This document shows, piece after piece, positions 36,595 through 45,859 of a stretch of 64,000 nt of DNA. The notes under the pieces are model-generated. The model was not told where the DNA came from, made no database searches, and was given only the letters and a program-made list of their open reading frames with translations. Numbering within the stretch: the first letter of the stretch is position 1; every line of letters starts with the position of its first letter. Position numbers and translations under genes: made by a program. The stretch comes from Dysgonomonas gadei ATCC BAA-286. GTDB taxonomy: Bacteria; Bacteroidota; Bacteroidia; Bacteroidales; Dysgonomonadaceae. The stretch is from positions 600,885-664,884 of the forward strand of contig NZ_GL891979.1 in the NCBI RefSeq assembly GCF_000213555.1. The letters are read 5' to 3'.

Positions 36595-37140
36595 TTGGTA
36601 TTATTGGCAATAAGCAATAAGGACGAAAAATCTTGGGCTTCCTTATATGAATATTATTATGCTGCATTGTGCTCGTATGTTACAAGGATTCTTGAAAATT
36701 CAGACCATGCAGAGGATATTGTACAGGATATATTCGTCTCGCTATGGAATTCCGAAAAAACATTCTCAAATATCAAAGAACCCACTGCCTACTTGTATAA
36801 ATCCTGCTATAATAATGCATTGATATATCTACGGAACAATAAGACACGCAAGAATATTTTAGATACTTTGGGCAAAGAGTTGGAATCTGTGGAGGAAGAC
36901 TATTATATCGCCACCATACGGGAGGAAGTCATACGCCAATTATATACTCATATAAAAGCACTGCCTGCCGAACAAAAGCGGGTTATTATGCTGCGCATAG
37001 AAGGCTATTCATGGAATGTAATTTCCGAAATGCTCAATATTAGCCTGAATACAGTAAAAACACACAGAGCCCGCGGCCTTAAATTCTTAAGAGAGAAACT
37101 TAAAAATACACCATATATTTTCCTTTTGTACTTTTTATAA
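36595..37140 (+). CDS. ECF RNA polymerase sigma factor
   Basis: A 181-residue sigma-70 family protein of the Bacteroidetes ECF group. Region 2 has WASLYEYYYAALCSYVTRIL and DHAEDIVQDIFVSLWN; region 4 has LPAEQKRVIMLRIEGYSWN and ISLNTVKTHRARGLKFLRE. The frame starts at a TTG; no in-frame ATG exists between the upstream stop (36559) and the conserved domain, so TTG or another non-ATG start is used. Usually such genes are followed by a FecR anti-sigma and a SusCD pair; neither is present. The downstream region instead holds an integrase fragment, so its partners may have been lost. Confidence 0.85.
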   Translation: MVLLAISNKDEKSWASLYEYYYAALCSYVTRILENSDHAEDIVQDIFVSLWNSEKTFSNIKEPTAYLYKSCYNNALIYLRNNKTRKNILDTLGKELESVEEDYYIATIREEVIRQLYTHIKALPAEQKRVIMLRIEGYSWNVISEMLNISLNTVKTHRARGLKFLREKLKNTPYIFLLYFL

Positions 37141-37235
37141 TTTCGGATGTCAAAGATATAGATTCTGAAAAATTTAGAGGACTTTCTGGATAGCTGGAAC
37201 TAATTAATGATTTTATCGACAAAAAAGAGAAGGTT

Positions 37236-37394
37236 ATGGAATCAGCTTTCACTATTCTGTTTTACCTGAGAAAGAATAGAGTAAACGAAAATGGGCAGAT
37301 TCCTGTCATGAGCCATATTGCCATTAAGATGCCTTTTTTCATCGATCATGTGAATAAATCAAAGCCGTCGGGTCATGTGACCCGACGGCTTTGA
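37236..37394 (+). pseudogene. Truncated tyrosine integrase N-terminus
   Basis: A 52-codon frame begins MESAFTILFYLRKNRVNENG and QIPVMSHIAI, the arm-binding N-terminus of Bacteroidetes tyrosine integrases (compare the usual start with ILFYLRKN). After about 30 residues the similarity stops and the frame runs into a long palindrome. Catalytic domains are absent, so it is a relic of an integrated element. Confidence 0.6.
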
Positions 37395-37400
37395 TTTATT
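37353..37400. repeat. Perfect 23-bp-arm palindrome
   Basis: Arms at 37353-37375 and 37378-37400 are perfectly complementary with only two bases between them (core AAAGCCGTCGGGTCA). It overlaps the tail of the integrase relic. It could be a strong bidirectional terminator or an element end. Confidence 0.8.
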
Positions 37401-37489
37401 GGGGAAGAAATGTTGTAAGACCTTTTCGGTCAGTGGCAAAACCTACTTTCCCGAAGTATTAGGGTAGATCTGTAATCGTTTGCTTCAGA

Positions 37490-37690
37490 TTGGGATGAGA
37501 GCATTGTCTCAGGTTATTCACCAAGGCTGATAGCTACCTGTGTGTGGTCACACACACAGGCATACCAGCAAGAGCATTATCACTATCAATTTTTCAAATC
37601 TTAGTTTCGTAATTTATTCGTTTGTTGTTATTATTTAATAAAGTATTTATTCTTAATCAGCAGATACTCGTATGTTTCATTCAGGGTAAC
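37490..37690 (-). pseudogene. Relic of a paralogue of the 41302-41958 gene
   Basis: About 200 bp align with the 5' end and leader of the secreted-protein gene at 41302-41958 (compare 41845-42020). The minus-strand frame reads KLRFEKLIVIMLLLVCLC, like the start of the intact gene (KLRFEKLIAIMSLMVCLC), but the ATG is ACG (37608-37610) and a TGA follows residue 20. The rest of the gene is missing. Confidence 0.75.
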
Positions 37691-37716
37691 CGCATTAGAA
37701 TTGTTGTATAGTATTA

Positions 37717-40700
37717 TTATTTTTTCATCGGATTCCCGGTACCTAAGTTCATTAAGTCAGGATTTACCGGAATGTAGCATGGGATGGCGTTCACCAGATA
37801 ATTTTCAACAAACCCGCCACAGGCTGCGTCCGTTACAGTCCTTCTAAGATATTTGAAACTATAAGATCCGGCTGTATCAGTTGGCCCTGTAACAGTAAGA
37901 GTAGACGTCGTCGTATATGTATACCAGGTTGTACCGTTACTGCTGTATTCCCATTTGTATGTATAATTTCCACTACCGCCGGTTACAGCCTCTCCCAAAG
38001 TCAAGCTTGCCTTTGGACATATCTCGAATGTCTGGTTTGCCAGCACCGGATCCGTTATACTAATAGGATTGTAAACTGAGATATAAATACTGTCTGTTAC
38101 CGGCGATCCACAATGCTCAGCCTCAACGGACACTTTGTACCAGCCTGCTTTTGAACTGTTAGCGCCTGAAATCACCTGGGCCTGGCCATCAATAGTTGTT
38201 CCGTCTGGATATGTCCAATGATAGTCCGTTATCCCTAAAGTGAGGCATCTAAGATTGATATCGTTACCATAGCAAACCGGGTTAGAATCGGCAATTATAA
38301 GCTTTGCTGTTTCCAGATTAGCCACAACTACCGTTTGTGCAAATGAATTTCCGCAATCGTCAGTTACGTGCACAGAATAAGTTGAACCGGGAGTACCATA
38401 ATTGTATACCACCTGGCCGGAAGATTTCTGAGGGCCTTGCAACTGGGTTGTGTCGTTTTCGTCCCACAATTCGTAAGTATATGGCGCTACGCCGTTTACA
38501 GCTTGCAGCATTATAATACCTACATTACTGCCGACGCAGGCATAAGCTGACGTTCTGGTATTATCCAATTCCATTGGCGGGGCGGTATAGACGATGGTTT
38601 GGCTCGTCAAGTCGCATTCGCCGTCATCGTCAATCACAACGACGGATAAGGTGTAAGTTCCTGCTGCTGAAAGTGTTATTTTGCCTCCGCTAGTGACGAC
38701 ATTCTTGTCGTAACCGGCTGGACCGGCTGACAAACGGAACTTAGCTGTTACCTCATTTTCCATATAAGTCAACGTTCCAGAGGGAATTATACTCATTCCA
38801 TCACATGTCTTTTCTGTTTTGTATGTGAAATCCTTCACATCATACGTACCTGGAAGATAAGTTGTCATTGAGTACGGCGTATCGCAGCCATAATCAGCGG
38901 TAACTGTATAATTTCCCGGAGGAATAATAATACCATAACGATAAAAATTATAACCAGATGCAGTTGAAGATTGCGTATATGTTTGTGTTGTGAATGGGGG
39001 GGGACCGGTTACCGTAATCACAGTACCGGCAGGCCACTGACGGGAAGATGACCCGGTGCTTACATACAGCGAACCCTCGTTTATTTCACATCCCTCGTAA
39101 TAATCATATTGGTATATGGATAGATTCAGGGTAGGTAGTGTATTCGCTACGGTTTTGGGATAAGAACTTGTATGTACATTTCCGTTCACTATTCTACCAG
39201 GATATGTAAAATTGAATGTATATGCCTTATCATACTCGAGAGGAGGAGAATAATTAGAGGCGGTTGCCGATGAATATATGGTATCTAAGGCAACGGTGGT
39301 TCCTCCGGAATCTTTTATATCGACATAGACCGGATAGCAATATAAATAAGGTCTGTAATAGTAATTTACCCATGTGTCACAATATTTGTTGTCGGAAGTT
39401 GGATAGGATGTAATGTTTGGGAAAGAGTATGAAACATTAGAAGAGTATATTGTTCCCGCTTTATCTGTAAAAGAAACGGCATAGGTGGTGTTATACTCAA
39501 GAGAAACAGAATCTACTATTTGAGTAGGATTTGTTATACCGCTTTGTTCTATCAATACATCACCGGTACTATTATTTACAACCTTGTATGTTATCGGATA
39601 GCAGTAGACACTTGAATATGTAGTAGTTGGCCTTCTCCGGTATCTTACATAATCGCAATATTCCCTGTGTCCTATAGAACTACCGCTCGGTTTGTATATA
39701 TATACGTCATATCGTTCCCGCACTGTAGGACAGTTTTTAACTCTGAAATAGACCGACATTTTGTTGGGTGAACTGTAGAATTCGGATATTTGGTGCGATC
39801 CCAGATCCAATATGGGATTAGTGCTTGTCCATGCTGTCCACTGCTCCGGCTCTCCACCCAGTGGAGCTGCGCCTATTTCATATAGTCCTTCCCTGTAATA
39901 CTGATAAAGATCGGCATTCGATGTAGCAGAAGTAACCCCATCTAAACTTAATCTTATCAATGCACAATCCTGATTATCGCCTATATATGGATAAATATCG
40001 GAATAACTCATGGTCGTAGATGTACCGTTTGGATTAGGGACATCTGTCAATTCACCCAAGGTAAAACTTCGGGATGCAGTATAACATCCGTCATTAATTT
40101 CTATTGTATAATTGCCTCCCGGATACAATCCGTCGAGCGTGTATGTATAACCGGCCGACAGCGATCCTCCCGAATTTCGGGTAACGGATACTGTCTGTGG
40201 AGTACTGATTCCCGTAGGGGCAGAGGTTATAGTAAACACAGGCGTAGTTGTTTGGTTACCATCTTTCATGGTCATCACAATTCTTCCGGTCACACATCCG
40301 GCATATGAACTGCGTGAAACCGAAGTCGGTACTGTAGTAGTAGATGTTACTCCTGTTGCGACAAATGAAAGTTCAGGTACCTGATAAGTACCGCCTACCA
40401 CTATGTTCGTCTTGGTTTTCACCACGCTGTATTCTCCCAGAGCATCACAGAATGCACTTACCGTAACTGTATAGGTGCCCGCCGGTATACCGGACAACAC
40501 GTTATTAGCTGTAGGCAGCAGAAAAAATCCTCCGCTAACGGTCGGCTCCAGCGAATACTGGACATTAAAAAGTCCTGCGGCGTCAGCTCCCGTAAGCGTT
40601 ACGGTTACCGTACCGTTACTCTGGCAGGTAGAGGGCGTTACAACCGTGTTTACCGTAAAGTTATCACATGTTGTTTGAGCCTGCAGAACCATACCAAAAA

Positions 40701-40740
40701 TCGATATTATAAACAATATCGAATATATTAGTTTCCTCAT
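37717..40740 (-). CDS. Large secreted repetitive beta-domain protein
   Basis: A 1007-residue protein with a Sec signal (IYSILFIISIFGMVLQAQ). It is rich in Thr, Ser, Tyr and Gly, with SprB-like opening phrases (TPSTCQSNGTVTVTLTGAD, IPAGTYTVTVSAFCD) repeated at lower similarity through the chain, and an Ig/PKD-like segment near the end (WTYPDGTTIDGQAQVISG). The C-terminus (IPCYIPVNPDLMNLGTG) is not a standard T9SS domain. It is the last gene of a three-gene operon of exported proteins, 12 bp after the middle gene. Probably a surface structural or adhesive protein; no function can be assigned. Confidence 0.7.
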   Translation of the reverse strand: MRKLIYSILFIISIFGMVLQAQTTCDNFTVNTVVTPSTCQSNGTVTVTLTGADAAGLFNVQYSLEPTVSGGFFLLPTANNVLSGIPAGTYTVTVSAFCDALGEYSVVKTKTNIVVGGTYQVPELSFVATGVTSTTTVPTSVSRSSYAGCVTGRIVMTMKDGNQTTTPVFTITSAPTGISTPQTVSVTRNSGGSLSAGYTYTLDGLYPGGNYTIEINDGCYTASRSFTLGELTDVPNPNGTSTTMSYSDIYPYIGDNQDCALIRLSLDGVTSATSNADLYQYYREGLYEIGAAPLGGEPEQWTAWTSTNPILDLGSHQISEFYSSPNKMSVYFRVKNCPTVRERYDVYIYKPSGSSIGHREYCDYVRYRRRPTTTYSSVYCYPITYKVVNNSTGDVLIEQSGITNPTQIVDSVSLEYNTTYAVSFTDKAGTIYSSNVSYSFPNITSYPTSDNKYCDTWVNYYYRPYLYCYPVYVDIKDSGGTTVALDTIYSSATASNYSPPLEYDKAYTFNFTYPGRIVNGNVHTSSYPKTVANTLPTLNLSIYQYDYYEGCEINEGSLYVSTGSSSRQWPAGTVITVTGPPPFTTQTYTQSSTASGYNFYRYGIIIPPGNYTVTADYGCDTPYSMTTYLPGTYDVKDFTYKTEKTCDGMSIIPSGTLTYMENEVTAKFRLSAGPAGYDKNVVTSGGKITLSAAGTYTLSVVVIDDDGECDLTSQTIVYTAPPMELDNTRTSAYACVGSNVGIIMLQAVNGVAPYTYELWDENDTTQLQGPQKSSGQVVYNYGTPGSTYSVHVTDDCGNSFAQTVVVANLETAKLIIADSNPVCYGNDINLRCLTLGITDYHWTYPDGTTIDGQAQVISGANSSKAGWYKVSVEAEHCGSPVTDSIYISVYNPISITDPVLANQTFEICPKASLTLGEAVTGGSGNYTYKWEYSSNGTTWYTYTTTSTLTVTGPTDTAGSYSFKYLRRTVTDAACGGFVENYLVNAIPCYIPVNPDLMNLGTGNPMKK

Positions 40741-40752
40741 TTGTTTATCTCT

Positions 40753-41253
40753 TTATTGTTTGATCAGTATCATTTCATATACCCCTTCCAGTGTCTGGTT
40801 AGGATAATTTGAAGTGCCGTAAATAGTTTTATTAAAAACAATCGTTATAGAATTTCCCTGTTCCAGAATAGTATATTTTGGGAAAAAATAATTGTCGGAA
40901 AACTGGTCCTTTTTATCTGGAACTTCATTCTCTGCGTCTCTCTTTTCCAGGGTATTTTCTCCGGTAATCATGTAGGTATACCCATTATTCAACAAGGTAA
41001 ATTCAGTTATTTGCCCGTTGGCTATGGTGGCTTTGGAAAACACCGGTTGCGGGGGAAAATCCCAATTTTGAGTTATTACCTGAAGCGAGTCTGTAAAAAC
41101 TTTGGTAAAGACCGGAGCCTTACTGCGGAAGTCCTTAGCTGTTATCACCGCCTGTGAAAATTTATATTCTCCGGATATATTTTGCGAATTTTGGGAAAAA
41201 ACATTGGCACAGGCGATGATATATATCATGAATATGACGATTTTTTTCTTCAT
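40753..41253 (-). CDS. Hypothetical secreted protein
   Basis: The frame opens at 41280, but the ATG at 41253 begins a proper signal peptide (MKKKIVIFMIYIIACANVFS), giving 166 residues. The mature protein has alternating strand-like segments (SGEYKFSQAVITAKDF, NSITIVFNKTIYG), like a small lipocalin-type barrel, but no family is recognised. It lies between two exported-protein genes with 12-48 bp gaps, so all three are probably one transcript and one system. Confidence 0.65.
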   Translation of the reverse strand: MKKKIVIFMIYIIACANVFSQNSQNISGEYKFSQAVITAKDFRSKAPVFTKVFTDSLQVITQNWDFPPQPVFSKATIANGQITEFTLLNNGYTYMITGENTLEKRDAENEVPDKKDQFSDNYFFPKYTILEQGNSITIVFNKTIYGTSNYPNQTLEGVYEMILIKQ

Positions 41254-41301
41254 CTTTTTAGATATTTGATTTTGGTACAACTATGATTTTTTTTCAAATT
41301 C

Positions 41302-41958
41302 TTATTTTTCGGAGAATAAAATATTCATAAAAGTTTTCTCTGAGATGGTATATCCCGAAGCAAGCTGATAGGTTAATACTCCTGTCGTACTTATTGTTAC
41401 ATTTGAGAAAACCGAGTTATCGAAATAAATAATATAGTAGTCCAACTGATTAGCATTAAATATTTTCAGTGCCGGGGCGCCAGAGCTCTTCCTTGATGTA
41501 GTCGAAGAGGATAGTCCGTATTGTTCACTATACAGATTGTATAAATTTACGGAGAAAGTGCTTCCACTATACGTATAATTGCTGTTAGGCAATGTAGCCG
41601 GATCCGTAGGCAGGATAATTGAAGGCATGTAAAATTGATTTTTACCACTGCTTCTTACCCATCTTGTTCCATCATTGATATAGTAACCGGGAGTCACATC
41701 TCCTGTGGTGGCAGTATTGTACACCGTCATCCCGGCAACATGGGCCGATAGGGGAGAAAATGAAGTGGTTAACGAAAGGGTTACGCGCGGCAACAGTAAG
41801 CCTTTGGTAGATGAGCCTCCGGCTGTTTCCTTCAGGTCGAGAATAGCATTCATGTCCGGTTCTTCGCCAGAGCCGATAGTTACCTGTGCGTGTGAGGTCG
41901 CACACAGGCATACCATCAAGGACATAATCGCTATTAATTTTTCAAATCTTAGTTTCAT
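41302..41958 (-). CDS. Secreted protein with Bacteroidetes leader-repeat module
   Basis: 218 residues; signal peptide MKLRFEKLIAIMSLMVCLCA. The mature start VTIGSGEEPDMNAILDLKE, SSTKGLLLPRVTL and VAGMTVYNTATTGDVTPGYY is a module widely seen at the N-terminus of exported Bacteroidetes proteins (xVGIGTxxPxxxAxLDL...KGxLxPRMT). The remainder is unassigned. First gene of the three-gene operon; a degenerate duplicate of its 5' end lies beyond the operon's far end. Confidence 0.75.
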   Translation of the reverse strand: MKLRFEKLIAIMSLMVCLCATSHAQVTIGSGEEPDMNAILDLKETAGGSSTKGLLLPRVTLSLTTSFSPLSAHVAGMTVYNTATTGDVTPGYYINDGTRWVRSSGKNQFYMPSIILPTDPATLPNSNYTYSGSTFSVNLYNLYSEQYGLSSSTTSRKSSGAPALKIFNANQLDYYIIYFDNSVFSNVTISTTGVLTYQLASGYTISEKTFMNILFSEK

Positions 41959-42803
41959 AATTCATTAGTTTGTTGTAATTCTTTAGTAAAGTATTTGTTC
42001 TTAATTTTGCAGATCCTTGTATGCTTTATCAAAATGTAATTATTCTGCATCTTCTTTTAGTATTGGGATATCTGCACGAACGGATACACATTGGTGTATC
42101 TCCGCTTCCTGATATATCCCGGCTGATAATCTGGTTGTTTTCTGGGTTTGCAATTTGTGATTGTCTTTAAATTTATTGTCTGTTTGTATAAAAACGGTAA
42201 TCTGTTACCGGTATATTTCTATTGTTGTGTATTAATAAAGTTGTTTGTGTAATAATTTATATTCAAAGAATTGCTAATTTTACAAGAGAGTTGAAATAAT
42301 TACCTACATACTTCCTATAAAATAAAACATTAGAGTACATTTTGATAAAAGTTAATAAAAGTTTTGTGTCTACTACTGATATTTTCAGCCAGCCGGATTT
42401 CATACGGCCAGGTAAAATGTCTTTCGGATAAAAATGTATAACATCCATGTTTTCAGCAATAAAAGCTGAATGATAAATACAGTATTTCTGTCTTATTTTC
42501 ATTCTCTGGTAGTACTCACTTTTTACGAGCGCAAGTTACCTTGAAAATTTTATATAAATTTTATATATTTTCGCCATTCTGTTTCATATTTTCTCCCTGG
42601 TATGATAATCTTCATTTTGCGGATCATATTCTTTAATTATTCCGTTATTATGTTTTTTCAGAAGGCTTTTTTGTCTTTCATTATGTTTTAAGGCGTATCT
42701 CCTAATTTTTTAATATCCTATTTGTTTAAGTACTTGTTTATGTAGGTTCGTTGTGTTTTTTATAAAATGTTATTCGTCATAGATATTCTCCCAATAGAAG
42801 AAA
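41959..42803. other. Long intergenic gap upstream of the secreted-protein operon
   Basis: 845 bp, AT-rich. The first 60 bp are the operon leader shared with the relic at 37620-37680. A 79-codon minus-strand frame (42263-42502) has no recognisable feature and is probably chance. I see nothing else. Confidence 0.5.
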
Positions 42804-42839
42804 AAATAAAAGGAAATACTTAAGTATTTCCTTTTATTT
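42804..42839 (-). terminator. Terminator of the small sigma-54-driven gene
   Basis: A perfect 36-bp palindrome (arms AAATAAAAGGAAATACTT and complement), with A/T flanks giving U-runs, 32 bp past the stop of the small secreted-protein gene. Confidence 0.85.
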
Positions 42840-42871
42840 ACTAAAATTGTCAGATGTAGATTGGAACTAAT

Positions 42872-43207
42872 TTATTCGGCAGCAGTTTCTACAAATTCCT
42901 TACCTTCGTCATCCAGAATAACAACTTTAATGCTTTCATCCGATTTTGAGGATAAGGTTACTTTAGTAAGTTTCTTGTCTGCGTTGTAGGCAAGAGCTGT
43001 GACATTATATGATTCTGTGTACCCTTGAATAGCAGCTTGTACTTTCTCGTTCAGGTCCTCAAACTTCACGTCTACATATCCGTCATCGTTTGATTGGCTA
43101 ATAGCAACGACTGCATTATTCTCAACTGATAAACTTTGTACATTTGCAAAAGCTGATGTTCCAAAAACTATCGCAATGGCTAACATCATTAATTTCATTG
43201 TTTTCAT
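42872..43207 (-). CDS. Small secreted PepSY-like protein under sigma-54 control
   Basis: 111 residues: signal peptide MKTMKLMMLAIAIVFGTSAF, then a mature domain with VKFEDLNEKVQAAIQGYTES, YNADKKLTKVTLSSK and VVILDDEGKEF. This pattern resembles PepSY-like/DUF2874-type small periplasmic proteins of Bacteroidetes. Its minus-strand promoter is a consensus sigma-54 site with an upstream palindrome, and both signalling genes next to it encode the matching activation machinery. It is probably the main output of that circuit. Biochemical role unknown. Confidence 0.75.
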   Translation of the reverse strand: MKTMKLMMLAIAIVFGTSAFANVQSLSVENNAVVAISQSNDDGYVDVKFEDLNEKVQAAIQGYTESYNVTALAYNADKKLTKVTLSSKSDESIKVVILDDEGKEFVETAAE

Positions 43208-43273
43208 GTCTCCAAATTTTTTAATTACTATTAATTGGTATAAATGTGTAAACTTCCGTTACAGTATATAATT

Positions 43274-43289
43274 TGCAATAGCTATGCCA
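43274..43289 (-). promoter_or_regulatory. Sigma-54 promoter (-24/-12)
   Basis: TGGCATAGCTATTGCA on the minus strand matches TGGCAC-N5-TTGCA, with GG and GC exactly 10 bp apart. The start codon lies 67 bp downstream. Confidence 0.8.
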
Positions 43290-43378
43290 AAAAGAAGATA
43301 AGTATCCTTTGTTATTGTAAGTTTTTGTAAATCAATTATATGTGTAATTAACGTTAATCGGATAATAAAAATGAGATT

Positions 43379-43420
43379 GTGGAACTGTGGAAAATTTCCA
43401 CAATTTGGACTGTGGAAAAC
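43379..43420. promoter_or_regulatory. Candidate enhancer (UAS) for the NtrC-type activator
   Basis: The near-perfect palindrome TGTGGAAAATTTCCACA (43386-43402) is flanked by two more half-sites, TGTGGAAC (43379) and TGTGGAAAAC (43411). Its centre is about 106 bp upstream of the -24 element, the usual distance for bacterial enhancer proteins. It also lies 50 bp before the kinase gene. Confidence 0.7.
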
Positions 43421-43453
43421 TAAATAGAATAATTATTTGTTCGTTTTATATAT

Positions 43454-45859
43454 ATGTATAATGGAAATATTAAAAGGATGTCAGAAACTCCCGAAAAAAA
43501 TATAAGGTTCAAAGCTATATTGATATACGTAATTGTTGCCGTTATCTGTGGCGGTATGCTTATTTATATATATAAACTAAGAGATGATATTGATGATCAG
43601 AAAAGAAGTATTTCGCAGTATTATAAAGAGTTATCGCTAGTCAACAAATTGATTGATTCTGTAAATGCATCACAGTCGAAGGTAAATATGTATGTGTCTA
43701 CAAAACAAATAAGGCATTATAAATCTTTCAATGAAAGCCTGAATGTTGTGGAACAGCTAATGGATTCTCTTAGTCATATAAACCCGTTACACAACGAAAA
43801 ATTACAGCAAATAAATAATCTTTTGATAAAGAAGGGGGTGATTGTTTCAAATTTGAATAGGCAATTCAATAATAAAAATCCCATAGAGTCAATAAATGAA
43901 ATATTAAAAGAAATTGATCCTGTTGTTAAGAAAGATACAGTTTTGATCACTACCACCGTGCAGGATACTGTAATTTATTCGGGCGCCAAGAAAGGATTTT
44001 GGCGGAAATTGGGGGAATTGTTTTCTGCTTCGAAAGGGGCTGATACTGTGACTTCAATTACCACAGCCAGACTAGATACTTTGACTATGCCAAAAAACGA
44101 TACCCTCCATGTAGTTTCGGAAGTCACAGAAATAGCAGAACAAGCGAAAGACGACTATTTAAAAAGAATTATATCTATCGAGAAAAACTTGAGCAACCTC
44201 ATTGTAGCAGATCAGGAAATTTCTTCTGAAATTACAACACTATTGATTGGCCTGTATAACCAAACTGTTCAGGCCAGGCTTGATGAAATCCAGAAAAGTG
44301 AACAACTGATCCGTAATAATAATACTTATTCTATAGTAAGCAGTATTGTCTCTCTTATCCTGATTTTTATATTTATATTGCTTATAATTAGTGATGTAAA
44401 CAAAAGTTACAGGCTGCGAAAGAATGTAGAGCAAGCAAACCTGAAAATTAAGCAAATCATGGATAGCCGGCATAAATTGTTACTATCAGTTTCTCATGAC
44501 ATTAAAACGCCTCTTAATTCGATACTGGGGACATTAGAACTGAAAGAAACAAGTGATGGGTTTCTACATCACGAAGTACGCACGATGAAAGATTCGGGTG
44601 AATATATTCTTGCCTTGCTGGGTAACCTTCTGGAGTTTTCAAGTATTGAACAGGGTACCTCGAATATATCGAATCGTAACTTTAATCTGTACGACCTGTG
44701 TCGGCAGACTGTAGAAATGTTTGTACCCCTTGCAGATAAGAAGAACCTTACATTGGCCTATTCGTTCGACTTCGATAAAAGTTTGATATTGTCGTCCGAT
44801 TCTTTAAAGATCAAACAAATACTCATAAATATATTATCTAATTCAATTAAGTATACATTAGACGGTTCTATTCGATTTGATGTAAGATTCTCTGAATCCA
44901 GATTATATTGTACAGTAGAGGATACAGGAGTTGGTATTCCTGAAAATCAAATTAAAGATATATTCCGGCCATTTAGCCGGGTTGATCAAAATTCACATTT
45001 GTCGGAAGGCTCAGGGTTTGGAATGTATGTAGTAAAAGGTTTGGTCGATTTATTTCAGGGAAATATAAAAGTTACTTCCACAGAAGGGCAGGGGACCAGA
45101 ACAGAAATATCTATCCCCGCAAGCGAGGTTTTTATAAATGATGCTTTTATTCCAAAGAAAATATTGGTAGTAGACGATGATATGTCTTATTTGATAATCA
45201 TTCGTAATATGTTATCAGACTTAGGGCATATACCATCCATATGTGGCAATATAGTTGATTTTGAAAATATAATAACAAAAATCGACCAATATGATGAGAT
45301 ATTGACGGATATGGAAATGGAAAATTTTAATGGTATTGATGTTTTAAACAGGATAAAGCACAGTGGGATAAATATACCGGTTACAGTGATTACAGCCCGG
45401 GAAGATGTTAATAATGAATATTTTATGGCAATGGGGTTTAACGCCTATATAAAAAAACCTGTATCGGGAGGTGACTTAAGGCTGCTGTTTGGAGGACGAC
45501 AAAAAGAAGAAAGAGCAGAAGGCGTTGGCTCGCTCGATAAAATGCTGGAAGGAGACTCCGAAGCATTACATGAGGTTTTGGCATCTTTTGTCGATTCTAC
45601 AAAGGATAATACGGGCAAACTAAAACAGGCTTTACTCAATAGTGATTATAATATGGCCCAGTTTATTAGCCATAAAATGAAGCCAATGTTTATACAGGTC
45701 GGAGCAGTGGAGAAGTTAGATATATTGAAGAAACTGGACACACACCGTTCAGATGGAACATTCATGTTGTATCCCCAATGGGAGGATGATGTACTTGAGC
45801 TTATTGAATATGCGGAACAGATAATAACCGAGACCGAAAATTATTTGAAATCCCATTAA
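43454..45859 (+). CDS. Hybrid sensor histidine kinase with receiver and Hpt domains
   Basis: 801 residues (alternative start at 43478). Two membrane helices (about 15-36 and 290-312) bracket a 250-residue coiled-coil-rich periplasmic sensor. Then come HisKA with SVSHDIKTPLNS (His about 348), HATPase (DTGVGIPENQ; GSGFGMYVVKGL), a receiver domain beginning KILVVDDDMSYL (Asp about 618) and a C-terminal Hpt domain with FISHKMKPMF (His about 740). A full phosphorelay ends in an Hpt that can pass phosphate to the NtrC-type regulator encoded convergently, whose 3' end overlaps by 4 bp. The signal is unknown. Confidence 0.92.
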   Translation: MYNGNIKRMSETPEKNIRFKAILIYVIVAVICGGMLIYIYKLRDDIDDQKRSISQYYKELSLVNKLIDSVNASQSKVNMYVSTKQIRHYKSFNESLNVVEQLMDSLSHINPLHNEKLQQINNLLIKKGVIVSNLNRQFNNKNPIESINEILKEIDPVVKKDTVLITTTVQDTVIYSGAKKGFWRKLGELFSASKGADTVTSITTARLDTLTMPKNDTLHVVSEVTEIAEQAKDDYLKRIISIEKNLSNLIVADQEISSEITTLLIGLYNQTVQARLDEIQKSEQLIRNNNTYSIVSSIVSLILIFIFILLIISDVNKSYRLRKNVEQANLKIKQIMDSRHKLLLSVSHDIKTPLNSILGTLELKETSDGFLHHEVRTMKDSGEYILALLGNLLEFSSIEQGTSNISNRNFNLYDLCRQTVEMFVPLADKKNLTLAYSFDFDKSLILSSDSLKIKQILINILSNSIKYTLDGSIRFDVRFSESRLYCTVEDTGVGIPENQIKDIFRPFSRVDQNSHLSEGSGFGMYVVKGLVDLFQGNIKVTSTEGQGTRTEISIPASEVFINDAFIPKKILVVDDDMSYLIIIRNMLSDLGHIPSICGNIVDFENIITKIDQYDEILTDMEMENFNGIDVLNRIKHSGINIPVTVITAREDVNNEYFMAMGFNAYIKKPVSGGDLRLLFGGRQKEERAEGVGSLDKMLEGDSEALHEVLASFVDSTKDNTGKLKQALLNSDYNMAQFISHKMKPMFIQVGAVEKLDILKKLDTHRSDGTFMLYPQWEDDVLELIEYAEQIITETENYLKSH

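Noticed and set aside
42263..42502. 79-codon minus-strand frame in the gap before the secreted-protein operon
   Set aside because: Composition is that of random AT-rich translation; no leader, domain or neighbour support.
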